DNA of 64,000 bases from Microbispora hainanensis. Its GTDB lineage: Bacteria; Actinomycetota; Actinomycetes; Streptosporangiales; Streptosporangiaceae. The DNA lies in contig NZ_VIRM01000033.1 in the NCBI RefSeq assembly GCF_006874475.1, positions 39,940 to 103,939 of the forward strand. The letters are read 5' to 3'. The position numbers were made by a program, and so were the translations under genes. The notes under the pieces are model-generated. The model did not search any database and was not told the DNA's origin. It worked only from the letters and a program-made list of their open reading frames with translations. Shown here in pieces: positions 17,195-26,453 of this stretch. Within the stretch, counting starts at the first letter, position 1, and each line of letters starts with the position of its first letter.

Positions 17195-18700
17195 CTACCA
17201 GGGGAAAGCGAACAGCCCGTAGTAGGCGGCGGTCAGCAGCAGCAGCGCGGTCCCGCCGAGCACACCGGCGAGGACGCTCTTCTGCCAGGGCGTCGGCTCC
17301 CAGCCGTCCCGCAGGCCGCCGGTCACCGCCGCGAACGTCGTGACCGTCTGCACGAGCATCAGGAGGGCGAGCAGGCGCACGACCAGCCACCCGGCCTGTA
17401 CGGCGGGCCAGGCGCCGGCCTGGTTGACCGAGAACAGCACGATGAGCGTGATGAACGCCAGGACCGCGGCGAGCTCGCCGAGGCCGGTCCAGGCCATCCT
17501 GCGCAGCCGCCGCCGGAGGGCCGGCCACAGTTGCACGGTGGCCTCCAACCTGGCCTGCAGCCGCAGGTCGCGCCCGCGCAGCCGGACGACCATCTCGGTG
17601 ACCGGCGCCGCGACGTAACCCACCGCGGCCAGGCAGAGCGTCAGCCACAGGATCGTGCTGTTGCCCCACCACGGCGCGGCCGGCACGTCGGCGGCCTCGA
17701 AGCGCTGCACCGGCGTCGCCCCCGCGATCGCCACCGAGGGCCTGGCCGTACGCGGCAGGTCGTTCATCCAGTTGGCCAGCGTGGGCAGGTAGTCCGGGAC
17801 GTACGGCCCGCCGTGGATCCGCATGGCGTGGTCGGCCCCGGCGAGGAAGCGGATCGTGTAGTCGGTGTTGCCGCCCTCGGCCAGGGCCGTGGTGAGCGTC
17901 ACGGTGCTCTCCACGAAGGGGATGGACGGGTCGTCGGTGCCGTACAGCGCCAGGACGGGCTGGGTGATCCCGCGCAGGGCGGGCACACCGTCGTAGCGCA
18001 GGAAGTCGAAGCCGACCCCGCCCATCGCCCGCGTGAGCAGGTCGCGTACGCCGGTCGGGGCGTGCAGGCGCAGCAGTTGCTCGTTCAGCGCCCAGGCGAC
18101 CTGGCGCAGCGGGGAGACGTTCGGGGAGGAGACCAGCACCACGAACGCGGCCTGCGGATCACGCGCGGCGGCGATCGGGACGACCCAGCCGCCCTCGCTG
18201 ACGCCCCACAGGCCGGCTCGCGCCGGGTCGACGTCGGGCCGTCCGCGCAGCACCCGCAGCATGCGCAGGGCGTCGTCGGCGAGCAGGCCGAAGTCGCGGC
18301 TGCGGAAGGAGTAGCCCACCGTCCGCTTGTCGTACGCCAGCGTGACGATGCCCGCGCCGGCCAGCCACTCGGCCTGCTGGGTGAACTCGCCACCGTCGCC
18401 CGACCCCGAGCCCTGCACGAACACCATCGCGGGATGGCGTCCGGGGGACAGGGGCGCCCTGATCGTCGCCTTCAGCGTCTCGTTCTTGGCCGGCACGAGG
18501 AGCGTCTCGGTGCGGAACCTGTCGGTGCGGGCGACGGGCCGCACTTCGGCGGCGGGCTGAGGAGGTAAGTCGCGGAACTGGGGCGAAGCGGATAGAGGCG
18601 GGGGATCGAAGGCCGGCGGGGAGAGCAAGTGACCGACGGCGGCGAGTGCCACCATCAGCACACCGGCGATCACTCCGAGAGTGCCCCGGCCGACGTTCAT
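17195..18700 (-). CDS. Membrane-anchored alpha/beta hydrolase
   Basis: 501 residues from ATG 18700, which has GGGGGAGC 7-8 nt upstream. A signal-anchor helix (GVIAGVLMVALAAVGHLL) is followed by an alpha/beta-hydrolase domain with oxyanion region FVQGSGSGDGG, nucleophile elbow GVSEGG, aspartate in YGTDDPS and histidine in GADHAMR. The catalytic triad is therefore intact. The last ~150 residues contain about four transmembrane helices, an unusual addition for dienelactone-hydrolase-like proteins. The active domain should face outward. The gene is divergent from sbcD. Substrate unknown. Confidence 0.85.
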   Translation of the reverse strand: MNVGRGTLGVIAGVLMVALAAVGHLLSPPAFDPPPLSASPQFRDLPPQPAAEVRPVARTDRFRTETLLVPAKNETLKATIRAPLSPGRHPAMVFVQGSGSGDGGEFTQQAEWLAGAGIVTLAYDKRTVGYSFRSRDFGLLADDALRMLRVLRGRPDVDPARAGLWGVSEGGWVVPIAAARDPQAAFVVLVSSPNVSPLRQVAWALNEQLLRLHAPTGVRDLLTRAMGGVGFDFLRYDGVPALRGITQPVLALYGTDDPSIPFVESTVTLTTALAEGGNTDYTIRFLAGADHAMRIHGGPYVPDYLPTLANWMNDLPRTARPSVAIAGATPVQRFEAADVPAAPWWGNSTILWLTLCLAAVGYVAAPVTEMVVRLRGRDLRLQARLEATVQLWPALRRRLRRMAWTGLGELAAVLAFITLIVLFSVNQAGAWPAVQAGWLVVRLLALLMLVQTVTTFAAVTGGLRDGWEPTPWQKSVLAGVLGGTALLLLTAAYYGLFAFPW

Positions 18701-18813
18701 GAGGCCGCTCCCCCATGCGTACTCGCGATACCGAACCCAGGCTAAGTCATTACCCTTTCTTTGCGTCATGCACCAGAGGGGCCGTTGGGGCCGCGTTTGT
18801 CGGAGGGACCTGT

Positions 18814-18819
18814 TAGCTT
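18814..18819 (+). promoter_or_regulatory. -10 box of sbcD
   Basis: TAGCTT ends 8 nt before ATG 18828 and no ribosome-binding site lies between them, so the sbcD message is probably leaderless. Confidence 0.45.
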
Positions 18820-18827
18820 CCTGCGAC

Positions 18828-19928
18828 ATGCGTGTCCTGCACAGCTCCGACTGGCACCTCGGCCGGTCGTTCCACCGGGAGAGCCTGCTCGGCGCCCAGG
18901 CGGCGTTCGTCGACCACCTGGTCGAGACCGTCCGGGCCGAGCAGGTGGACGTCGTCGTGGTCTCCGGCGACGTCTACGACCGCGCCCTTCCTCCCGTCGA
19001 CGCGGTCGCGCTGTGCAACGAGGCGCTGGCCAGGCTCAAGGCGCTCGGCGTGCACACCGTGCTGATCAGCGGCAACCACGACTCCGCCGTACGGCTGGGC
19101 TTCGGCGCCGACCTCATGGAGCGGGTGCACCTGCGCACCGACCCCGCCAGGGCCTGGGAGCCGGTGATGATCGGCGACGTGGCGTTCTTCGGCATCCCCT
19201 ACCTTGAGCCCGAGCTGGTCAGGGGGCCGTGGGAGCTGGCCGAGCGCAGCCACACGGCCGCGATCACGTACGCGATGGATCGGGTGCGGGCGCATCCGGC
19301 GGCACGCAAGGTCGTGCTCGCCCACGCGTTCGTCACCGGGGGAGAGGCCAGCGACAGCGAGCGGGACATCAGCGTCGGCGGGGTCGCGCACGTGCCGGTG
19401 AGCGCGTTCTCGGGGGTCGCCTACGCGGCGCTGGGGCACCTGCACGGCCGTCAGGTGATGAGCGAGACGGTCCGCTACAGCGGCTCGCCGATCGTCTACT
19501 CCTTCTCCGAGGCCGGCCACACCAAGGGCTCCTGGCTGGCCGACCTCGATTCGGGTGTGACGGAGTTCGTCCCGGCGCCCGTGCCCCGGCCGGTGAGCAC
19601 GGTGCGGGGCCGCATCGACGACCTGCTGACCGACCCCCGTTTCGAGCGGTACGAGGACCACTGGCTGCAGGTCACGCTCACCGATCCGGTGCGTCCGCGC
19701 GAGGCGATGGAGCGCCTGCGCCGGCGCTTCCCGCACACGCTGGCGCTCGTCTTCCAGCCGGACGGCGTTGTCGAGGGACCCGCGGCCCGGGCGAGGATCA
19801 CCGGCCGGGCCGAGATCGACGTGGCGCTCGACTTCGTCCGAGAGGTCCGCGGTGAGCCCGCGGACGACGACGAACGGCGCCTGCTGCAGGAGGCGGTCGA
19901 GGCGTGCCGCATCAAGGAGAGCACGTGA
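18828..19928 (+). CDS. sbcD: Exonuclease subunit SbcD (Mre11-like)
   Basis: 366 residues. The calcineurin-like phosphoesterase metal motifs are complete: DWHLGR (8-13), GDVYDR, SGNHD, the AHAF histidine and LGHLHG. SbcD is the nuclease half of the SbcCD complex, which cleaves hairpins and protein-blocked DNA ends in the cytoplasm. The start is ATG 18828, giving the canonical MRVLHSSDWHLG. sbcC follows after a 40-codon reading frame, and the whole set is translationally coupled. Confidence 0.96.
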   Translation: MRVLHSSDWHLGRSFHRESLLGAQAAFVDHLVETVRAEQVDVVVVSGDVYDRALPPVDAVALCNEALARLKALGVHTVLISGNHDSAVRLGFGADLMERVHLRTDPARAWEPVMIGDVAFFGIPYLEPELVRGPWELAERSHTAAITYAMDRVRAHPAARKVVLAHAFVTGGEASDSERDISVGGVAHVPVSAFSGVAYAALGHLHGRQVMSETVRYSGSPIVYSFSEAGHTKGSWLADLDSGVTEFVPAPVPRPVSTVRGRIDDLLTDPRFERYEDHWLQVTLTDPVRPREAMERLRRRFPHTLALVFQPDGVVEGPAARARITGRAEIDVALDFVREVRGEPADDDERRLLQEAVEACRIKEST

Positions 19929-20047
19929 ACGGCCGCCCGGTCGTGCGGGACGGCACGACGGCCGGGCGGGCGAGGCCGTCGTCCGCCGGGCGGCCTGAGG
20001 TCCGGGAGCGCGGGGTCGTCCCGCGGGCGAGCGAGGAGGTCCGGTGA
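19925..20047 (+). CDS. Possible 40-residue ORF linking sbcD and sbcC
   Basis: GTG 19925 overlaps the sbcD stop (GTGA) and its own TGA (20045-20047) overlaps the sbcC start (GTGA). The frame reads MNGRPVVRDGTTAGRARPSS and onward, is basic and has no recognised domain. In most actinobacteria sbcD and sbcC adjoin directly, so this could be a real small protein or simply a coupling leader. The DNA also forms a hairpin (GCCCGGTCGTGC near 19935-19946 with GCACGACGGCCGGGC). Coding status is uncertain. Confidence 0.4.
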   Translation: MNGRPVVRDGTTAGRARPSSAGRPEVRERGVVPRASEEVR

Positions 20048-23000
20048 GGCTGCATCGGCTGCGCATGGTCGCGTTCGGGTCGTTCCCCGGCACCGAGGAG
20101 GTCGACTTCGACGCGCTCGGCGAGGCGGGCCTGTTCCTGATCCACGGTCCGACCGGCGCCGGGAAGACGACCGTGCTCGACGCCGTCTGCTACGCCCTGT
20201 ACGGCAGGGTGCCCGGTCAGCGGGAGAGCGCCCGGAGCCTGCGCTGCGACCACGCGCCGCCCGACCGCGGGCCGTCGGTCATGCTGGAGCTGACGATCCG
20301 GGGCAGGCGTCTGCGCATCACCCGTTCGCCCGCCTGGATGCGGCCGAAGCTGCGGGGTTCCGGCCTGGTCGAGGAGAAGGCCAAGGCCCGCGTCGAGGAG
20401 CTGACCGAGCCCGGCGGGCAGTGGGTCGTGCGCAGCACCCGCAGCGACGAGGCCGGCGACTTCGTGAACACGCTGACGGGCATGACCGCGGCCCAGTTCT
20501 GCCAGGTCGCGATGCTGCCGCAGGGCGAGTTCGCGAAGTTCCTGCGGGCCGGCGGCGAGGAGCGGCGGGAACTGCTGGAACGGCTCTTCTCCGTGCGGGT
20601 GTTCAGCGACGTCGAGCGGTGGCTGGCCGACCACCGCACGCGCACGTGGCGGGAGGAGCAGGAGCTTCGCCAGCGGGTCGAGTCGGTGCTCGACCGAATG
20701 CGCGGCGCGGCGGGCGACGACCTGCCGTTGCCGGAGGAGGCCGACGATCCCGCGGCCTGGGCGGGGGGGCTGCTCGACCTCGCCCGCGGTGTGCTCGCCG
20801 ACGCGGTCGCGGCGCGCGCGGGGAGCCAGGAGACGCTGCTGTCGGCCCGCGCCCGGCTGGAGGAGGGCCGCGCCCTGGCCGACCGGCAGCGCAGGCACGC
20901 CACCGCCCTCGCCCGGCGGCAGGAGCTCGACGCGGCGGCGGACGAGCGGTCGGACCTGGAGGCGATGCTCGACGAGGCCGCCCGCGCCGACCGGGTGGCG
21001 CCGCTGATCCGGCAGGCCGTCCAGCGGGCGGAGACCGCCGCCAAGGCGCGGTGGGTGGCCGCCGACGCCGTGCTCCGCGTGCTCCCCGGCCTCGGCCCGG
21101 AGCCCGACGGGGAACCGGACGTGGACCGGCCGGAGAGCACGCGGCAACGTGTCGTGCGGCAGGGTGTCATGCGGCTGCATACGGAGCGGATCGACACCGA
21201 GCTGCCGGATCCGGAGCGGCTGGCCGGGCTGGAGCGGCAGCGGCGCGACGAGATCGCCCGGGTAAGCCAGATCCTCCCGGAGGAGGCGCGCCTGCGGCAG
21301 GTGCGAGGCGAGCGCGCCGACGCCGAGCGCGCGCTGGCGGAGCTGACCGAGGAGGAGGCGGAGCTGACGCGGCGGCTGGCGGCGCTGCCGGCCGAGCGGC
21401 TCGACGTCGAGGAACGGCTCGCCGGGGCGCGTACGGCGGCGGCGAGCCTGCCGGGCCTGACCGCCGTCAGGGACGCCGCGCTGCGCCTGCGGGAGGTCAC
21501 CGGACAGGCCGAGCGGCTGGACGCCGACCTGGCACGGCTCGCCGAGGACGAGGCACGGGCCAGGGCCGCGCAGGCGGAGCTGCCGGAGCTGCTGGCCGGG
21601 GCCGAGGAGCGGCTCAGAGGCCTGCGCGACATGGCCGCGCGCGTCCCCGCGCTGGAGGCCGCCGCGCAGATGGCGGGCGACCGGCTGGAGGCCGCGCGGT
21701 TGCGCGACGCCCTGACCACCGAGCTGGAGGAGGCCGAGCACGACCGGCGCGCCGCCGTCGACCTGGCCCAGGAGCGTCGCGACCGGCTGCAGGAGGTCCG
21801 CCAGGCCAGGATCGACGGGATGGCCGCCGAGCTGGCGGCCGGGCTCGTGCCCGGGACGCCCTGCGCCGTCTGCGGCGCCACCGAACACCCCAGCCCCGCC
21901 GCGTCCGCCGCACGGGCCGCGACCGCGGACGACGAACAGGCGGCGCAGGAGGCGTTCGAGGCCGCCCAGCGAGCACGCGAGGAGGCGGAGACGACCGTCG
22001 CCGCGCTCTCGTCGCGGCTCGGCGACGCGGCGGCGCGCGCCGGGGACCTGTCCCAGGACGACGCGTCCGCCGCCCTCGCCGACGCCCGTGAGGAGCTGGC
22101 GCGGCTGCGCGCCGCGGAGACGGCGGTCGCGGCGGCCGAGGCGGAGGCCGGGCGGCTCGCGGCGGAGCTGGAGTCGGCCCGCGAGCGGGCGGCGGAGCTG
22201 ACCGGGCTGCTGACCGAGACCAGGACCAGGCGGGACGCCCTGCTCGCGGAGGGCGAGCGGCTCGCCGCCGGTCTGGAGGGCGACCTCGTGACGGCGGAGG
22301 CGGAGCTGGAACGCGCCCGCTCCCTGGCGGCTGCCGAAGAGGACCTGGCCGCCCGCGCCGCACGGCTCGCGGCCGAGCTGGAGGAGCTGGGCGCGCGGGC
22401 CGCGCGCACCGGTGCGGCGCTCGCCGAGGCCCGCGCGCAGCGGGACGGGCTGGAGGCCGGCGAGCGCAGGCTGGCCGAGGTGATCGACGCCGCCCGGGGT
22501 GAGGATCCCTCGCTCGCCGCCCGCCTCGATCGGCTGCGTGAGGAGGCGGATCTGCTCAGGGAGGCCGCCGAGACGGCGGCCACGGCGGCCGCCGCCGATC
22601 GCGAGAGCGAGACCGCGCTGGCCGAGGCGGCCAGGGCCGCCGGCACGGAAGGGTTCGCGAGCGTGGAGCACGCCTCGGCCGCCGTGCGCACGCCGGAGGA
22701 ACGGGAGGCGATGTCCGAGCGGCTGGGACACCTGGACGCAGAACGGGCCACGGTCGAAGGGCTGCTCGCCGATCCCGAACTGGTCGCGGCGGCGGCCGAG
22801 CCCCCCGCGGACCTGCGGGAGCTGGAAGCCGGTCACGAGCGCGCCGAGCGGGACCACACCGCCCGCACCTCCGCCCACGACCGGGCGAAGGCCAGGCTCG
22901 ACCAGCTCACGGGGCTCGCCGCCGAACTGGACGCCGCGCTGCGCGCCTACCGGCCCGCCGAGGAACGGCACCGCCTGGCGCGCCGGCTCGCCGAGCTGGC

Positions 23001-23520
23001 GACCGGCACGTCCGGCGACAACCGGTGGCACATGAGGCTGTCGGCGTACGTGCTGGGCGAGCGCCTCCGCCAGGTCGTCGACGCGGCGAACGATCGGCTC
23101 GATCACATGTCGAGTGGGCGCTATCTGCTGCGGCACGACCTGAACCGGTCGGCGGGCGACCGGGGCCGGTCGGGCGGCGGCCTGGGCCTGCGCGTGCTCG
23201 ACGCCTGGACCGGCGTGGAACGCGACCCGGCCACGCTCTCCGGTGGCGAGAGCTTCATCACCTCGCTCGCCCTGGCGCTGGGCCTGGCCGACGTGGTGAC
23301 CGACGAGGCGGGCGGGGCGGAGATCGGCACCCTCTTCGTGGACGAGGGCTTCGGCACCCTCGACGACGAGACGCTCGACGACGTGCTCGACATCCTCGAC
23401 GGCCTGCGTGAGGGCGGCCGGGCCGTCGGCGTGGTCAGCCACGTGGCCGAGCTCCGGGTGCGCATCCCCGCGCAGCTCCGTGTGGTCAAGGGCCGCTCCG
23501 GCTCCACCCTCCACCACTGA
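20044..23520 (+). CDS. sbcC: Exonuclease subunit SbcC (Rad50-like SMC ATPase)
   Basis: 1158 residues. N-terminal Walker A GPTGAGKTT (35-43) is followed by a long Glu/Ala/Arg-rich coiled coil. In its centre sits the zinc-hook CAVCG (about 607-611). The C-terminal half-site has signature LSGGESF, Walker B TLFVDEGFGTLD and the H-loop VVSHV. SbcC dimerises through the hook and drives SbcD. A short insert around VDRPESTRQRVVRQGV (near residue 360) interrupts the first coil. Start GTG 20044 with GGAGG 4 nt upstream. Confidence 0.96.
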   Translation: MRLHRLRMVAFGSFPGTEEVDFDALGEAGLFLIHGPTGAGKTTVLDAVCYALYGRVPGQRESARSLRCDHAPPDRGPSVMLELTIRGRRLRITRSPAWMRPKLRGSGLVEEKAKARVEELTEPGGQWVVRSTRSDEAGDFVNTLTGMTAAQFCQVAMLPQGEFAKFLRAGGEERRELLERLFSVRVFSDVERWLADHRTRTWREEQELRQRVESVLDRMRGAAGDDLPLPEEADDPAAWAGGLLDLARGVLADAVAARAGSQETLLSARARLEEGRALADRQRRHATALARRQELDAAADERSDLEAMLDEAARADRVAPLIRQAVQRAETAAKARWVAADAVLRVLPGLGPEPDGEPDVDRPESTRQRVVRQGVMRLHTERIDTELPDPERLAGLERQRRDEIARVSQILPEEARLRQVRGERADAERALAELTEEEAELTRRLAALPAERLDVEERLAGARTAAASLPGLTAVRDAALRLREVTGQAERLDADLARLAEDEARARAAQAELPELLAGAEERLRGLRDMAARVPALEAAAQMAGDRLEAARLRDALTTELEEAEHDRRAAVDLAQERRDRLQEVRQARIDGMAAELAAGLVPGTPCAVCGATEHPSPAASAARAATADDEQAAQEAFEAAQRAREEAETTVAALSSRLGDAAARAGDLSQDDASAALADAREELARLRAAETAVAAAEAEAGRLAAELESARERAAELTGLLTETRTRRDALLAEGERLAAGLEGDLVTAEAELERARSLAAAEEDLAARAARLAAELEELGARAARTGAALAEARAQRDGLEAGERRLAEVIDAARGEDPSLAARLDRLREEADLLREAAETAATAAAADRESETALAEAARAAGTEGFASVEHASAAVRTPEEREAMSERLGHLDAERATVEGLLADPELVAAAAEPPADLRELEAGHERAERDHTARTSAHDRAKARLDQLTGLAAELDAALRAYRPAEERHRLARRLAELATGTSGDNRWHMRLSAYVLGERLRQVVDAANDRLDHMSSGRYLLRHDLNRSAGDRGRSGGGLGLRVLDAWTGVERDPATLSGGESFITSLALALGLADVVTDEAGGAEIGTLFVDEGFGTLDDETLDDVLDILDGLREGGRAVGVVSHVAELRVRIPAQLRVVKGRSGSTLHH

Positions 23521-23553
23521 GCCCTGCCGGAGAAGCCCGCCCCCGAAGTCCTG

Positions 23554-23587
23554 CCGCCGCAGCCCGCCCCCGAAGCCCGTGCGGCGG
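23554..23587. terminator. Hairpin between convergent sbcC and dehydrogenase genes
   Basis: CCGCCGCA (23554-23561) pairs with TGCGGCGG (23580-23587) across an 18-nt loop. Two copies of GCCCGCCCCCGAAG lie in and before it (23535 onward). Confidence 0.45.
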
Positions 23588-23603
23588 GGGTGGCCGCGAG
23601 GCC

Positions 23604-24887
23604 TCACCAGAGAGCGAGCGAGCGGGTGAGGATGCGGGCGAGGTCCTCCTCTCGCACGGGCCTGGGGGAGGTGGTGAGCAGCCGCTGCTGCTTCATCGCT
23701 CCCTCGACCAGCGCCGGCACGTCGGCCTCCGTGTATCCCACGCCGCCGATGCCGTTCGGGATGCCGACGTCGCGCATGAGCGCGGTCAGCACGCCGGGCA
23801 GGAACTCCGACGGCTCGTCCGGCTTCGCCGCCGAGGGATCGAGCAGCTCGGCCACGCGCAGGTGCCGCGCGGGGTCCGCGTCGAAGGTGAACCGGAACGC
23901 CTCCGGAGCGGTCAGCGCCACGGCCATGCCGTGCGGCACCATCGGCTCGCCGCCGGGATAGCCGCGTGGGCGGAAGTCCTTCACCCGGCCCGCGATCGGA
24001 TAGGCGGTGGCGTGCGGGATGTGCACGCCCGCGTTGCCGAACCCGAGCCCGGCGAACGTCGCCGCCAGCGCCATCGCGCCCCGCGCCTGCGCGTCGTCGC
24101 CGTGCCGTACGGCGGCGCGGAACGAGCCCGCGAGCAGCCGGATCGCCTGCTCCGACCACATGTCCGCCACCGGGTTCGACCCGCAGTAGGGCACGCGCTC
24201 CTCCGGCCGCCTGCGCTCATAGGATGTGTAAGGCCGGGCGGTGTAGCTCTCCAGCGCGTGACAGAGGATGTCCATCCCCGCCGCCGCGGTCACCTCGGGC
24301 GGCTGGGTCATCGTGAGGTCCGGGTCCACGACGGCCAGCACGGGACGGAGACGGGCGTGGCTGATCCCCGTCTTGACCTTCAGGCCGAGCACGTCGAGCA
24401 CGCAGATCGTCGTGCTCTCCGAGCCGGTGCCCGTGGTCGTGGGCACCGCGACCAGCGGCTTGAGCGGCCGGGAGGGGGCACGCCCGGCACCGATCGGCGC
24501 GTTGACGTAGTCCATCAGCTCGCCCGGATTCGTCGTGAGCAGGTTGACGGCCTTGGCCGTGTCGATGCTCGATCCCCCGCCGACCGCGACGAAGGCGTCC
24601 CACGGGCCGCTCGCGCGGGCGTGCCCGATCGCCGCGAGCAGGCTCTCGTCGGCGGGCTCGACGTGCACGCCGTCGTACACCTCCGCATGGATGCCGAACC
24701 CGGCGATCTGTTCGGCGATCCGCGCCGGAGCGCCCGTCGCCGCCACGCCCGCGTCGGTCACCACCAGCACGCGGCGCACGCCGTACTGCCCGAGGTCGAA
24801 GCCGATCTCGGCGGACGCGCCGGGGCCGAACTTCAGGGCGGGGGCGCCGTACGTGAAGACGGACTCGGGAGTGCTCGGGACGATCAC
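23604..24887 (-). CDS. Iron-containing alcohol dehydrogenase, hydroxyacid-oxoacid transhydrogenase type
   Basis: 427 residues, longer than most type III alcohol dehydrogenases. The NAD-site motif is VGGGSSIDTAKAVN, followed by TTTGTGSESTT. Metal ligands lie in DILCHALESY, FGNAGVHIPHATAYPIAGRVKDF and MVPHGMAVALTAPEAFRF. The last two segments are diagnostic for the ADHFE1/HOT branch, which couples 4-hydroxybutyrate oxidation to 2-oxoglutarate reduction. Start GTG 24887 with GGAAGG 9 nt upstream. It is divergent from a GntR regulator and probably controlled by it. Confidence 0.88.
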   Translation of the reverse strand: MIVPSTPESVFTYGAPALKFGPGASAEIGFDLGQYGVRRVLVVTDAGVAATGAPARIAEQIAGFGIHAEVYDGVHVEPADESLLAAIGHARASGPWDAFVAVGGGSSIDTAKAVNLLTTNPGELMDYVNAPIGAGRAPSRPLKPLVAVPTTTGTGSESTTICVLDVLGLKVKTGISHARLRPVLAVVDPDLTMTQPPEVTAAAGMDILCHALESYTARPYTSYERRRPEERVPYCGSNPVADMWSEQAIRLLAGSFRAAVRHGDDAQARGAMALAATFAGLGFGNAGVHIPHATAYPIAGRVKDFRPRGYPGGEPMVPHGMAVALTAPEAFRFTFDADPARHLRVAELLDPSAAKPDEPSEFLPGVLTALMRDVGIPNGIGGVGYTEADVPALVEGAMKQQRLLTTSPRPVREEDLARILTRSLALW

Positions 24888-24945
24888 GATCGCTGGCCTT
24901 CCATCCGGGGCTCACGCGGGCAGGGCGCGATGCCGGTTGCGGGGC

Positions 24946-24984
24946 GTTCCCGATGGGAACCTGGCATGTGGCATGCTGCATGTC
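24946..24984. promoter_or_regulatory. Operator candidates between dehydrogenase and GntR gene
   Basis: A perfect inverted repeat GTTCCC-gat-GGGAAC (24946-24960) is followed directly by three GCATG copies starting at 24964, 24971 and 24978, exactly 7 bp apart. The middle one is the palindrome GCATGC. This is the only such structure in the 145-bp divergent gap. Confidence 0.45.
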
Positions 24985-25032
24985 AATGCGCCGCCGTACG
25001 CGGGCGGGCCCACTCCGGAGGGTGATCAGACG

Positions 25033-25754
25033 GTGCGAGCGGTCGCCGGCACGTCCAGTCTCACCGAGCAGGTCATGGAGGCGGTCAGGGAGGCCATCCA
25101 GGCGGGGGAGCTGCGGCCCGGGGAGCTCTATTCGGTCTATCGGCTGGCCGCGCAGCTCAATGTCTCCCGCACTCCCGTACGCGAGGCGATGCTCCGGCTG
25201 GCGAGGCGGGCCTGGTGCGGTTCGAGCGGAGCCGGGGTTTCCGGGTGCTGCGCCGCGATCCCCGGGAGATCGCCGAGGTGTTCCACCTGCGGCTGCTGCT
25301 GGAGGTGCCGGCGACCAGGCGGGCGGCCCGCGACGCCGGTCCCGGCCTCGCCCGGTTGCTGCGCGAGGAGCTGGAGGCCATGCGCGCCGCCGCGGCCGGA
25401 CACGACGAGCCGCGCTTCATGCGGCACGACAGGGCGTTCCACGACGCGATCCTCGCCGCGGGGGCCAACCGGCGGCTCGCCGAGGTCGTCGCCGGGCTCA
25501 GGGACGCCACGGTGACGCTGGGCGCCTCCACCGTGGACCGCTCCCGCTCCCTGGCGGACGTGGCCGCGGAGCACGAGCCGATCCTCGCCGCCGTCCTCGG
25601 CGGCGATCCGGACGCCGCCGCCGCGGCGATGCACGCCCACGTGGCGCACACCGGCGAGCTCCTCGTGTCTCAGGCCGCCGCCGAGAACGGCCGGCCTGCC
25701 GCCCCCGCCGACATCGCCCTCATCCGCGACGCAGCGGACGGATCTACAACGTAA
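25033..25754 (+). pseudogene. GntR-family (FadR/FCD type) regulator with one-base frameshift
   Basis: The winged-helix N-terminus (TEQVMEAVREAIQAGELRPGE...NVSRTPVREAMLRLA) starts at GTG 25033 and runs in one frame to 25203. The expected continuation EAGLVRFERSRGFRVL and the whole FCD ligand domain (HDRAFHDAILAAGANRRL and onward to 25754) are in the next frame. Adding one G after 25203 restores a normal ~240-residue protein, so this is a single-base deletion or a sequencing error. It is divergent from the HOT dehydrogenase. If the lesion is real the regulator is dead and the dehydrogenase may be derepressed. Confidence 0.85.
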
Positions 25755-25784
25755 AGGGCAAACCGCCCTCTGCCGCCGAACAGA

Positions 25785-26447
25785 TCAGGAAGTGCCGCGC
25801 TCGCCCGTGGCCGTCGTGCTGAGCGCGGCGACGGCCCGCAGCGCCGCGGCCGGGTCGTCGGCGAAGAACCGCACCCGCCGCACGGCCACCGCAGGGCGGA
25901 CGGCCTGCCAGGGACGGCGCGGAGGAGGCACCTCGATCGGTTCGCGCAGCTCGACCACGAGGTTGGTCTGGGACGAGACCGCGAGGGCGAGCTCGCCGTC
26001 CGACAGGCGCACGAGCTTCTTCTCGTCGTAGCGGCGGTCGATCCGCGCCGACGCGATGAGCTCCGCCGGGACGTCCAGGCCGAACAGCCGGCCGTACCGC
26101 AGGCGCAGCCCGTCCGGCGACGGCGACTCCTCGCGCAGCAGCGCGGCGAGCCGCTCGCGCCTGGACCGGATCTCCGCCTCCTGCCGGGCGAGGTCGGCGT
26201 CCAGCTCCAGCAGGATCTCCCGCAGCTCACGGGCGGAGTCACCGGTCAGCGCGTCGCGGACCTCGTCGAGCGACAGGCCCAGCTCGGTCAGCCTGCGCGC
26301 CCGGCCTAGGCGGAGGGCGTCGCGCAGGCCATACTCGCGATAGCCGTTGACCCGTCTCGGCGGCTCGGGCAGCACGCCCTGGTGGTGATAGTGCCGCACG
26401 GTACGGGTGGACACCCCGGCCAGCGCGGCGAGTTCTCCGATCCGCAT
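25785..26447 (-). CDS. MerR-family transcriptional regulator
   Basis: 220 residues. The N-terminal winged helix is textbook: MRIGELAALAGVSTRTVRHYHHQGVLPEPPR, then GYREYGLRDALRLGRARRLTELGLSLDEV. A coiled dimerisation helix follows (RREIL-like region around 75-105). The C-terminal ~110 residues are an effector domain without obvious metal-binding cysteines, so an organic ligand is more likely than a metal. The start ATG 26447 is placed by its promoter, which shows the 19-bp spacer typical of MerR control. Autoregulation is therefore likely. Confidence 0.9.
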   Translation of the reverse strand: MRIGELAALAGVSTRTVRHYHHQGVLPEPPRRVNGYREYGLRDALRLGRARRLTELGLSLDEVRDALTGDSARELREILLELDADLARQEAEIRSRRERLAALLREESPSPDGLRLRYGRLFGLDVPAELIASARIDRRYDEKKLVRLSDGELALAVSSQTNLVVELREPIEVPPPRRPWQAVRPAVAVRRVRFFADDPAAALRAVAALSTTATGERGTS

Positions 26448-26453
26448 GCCCCC

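Noticed and set aside
20217..22751. Very long minus-strand frame opposite sbcC
   Set aside because: Its Ser/Arg/Ala-only composition is the typical antisense of coiled-coil Glu/Ala/Arg codons; sbcC is certain on the plus strand.
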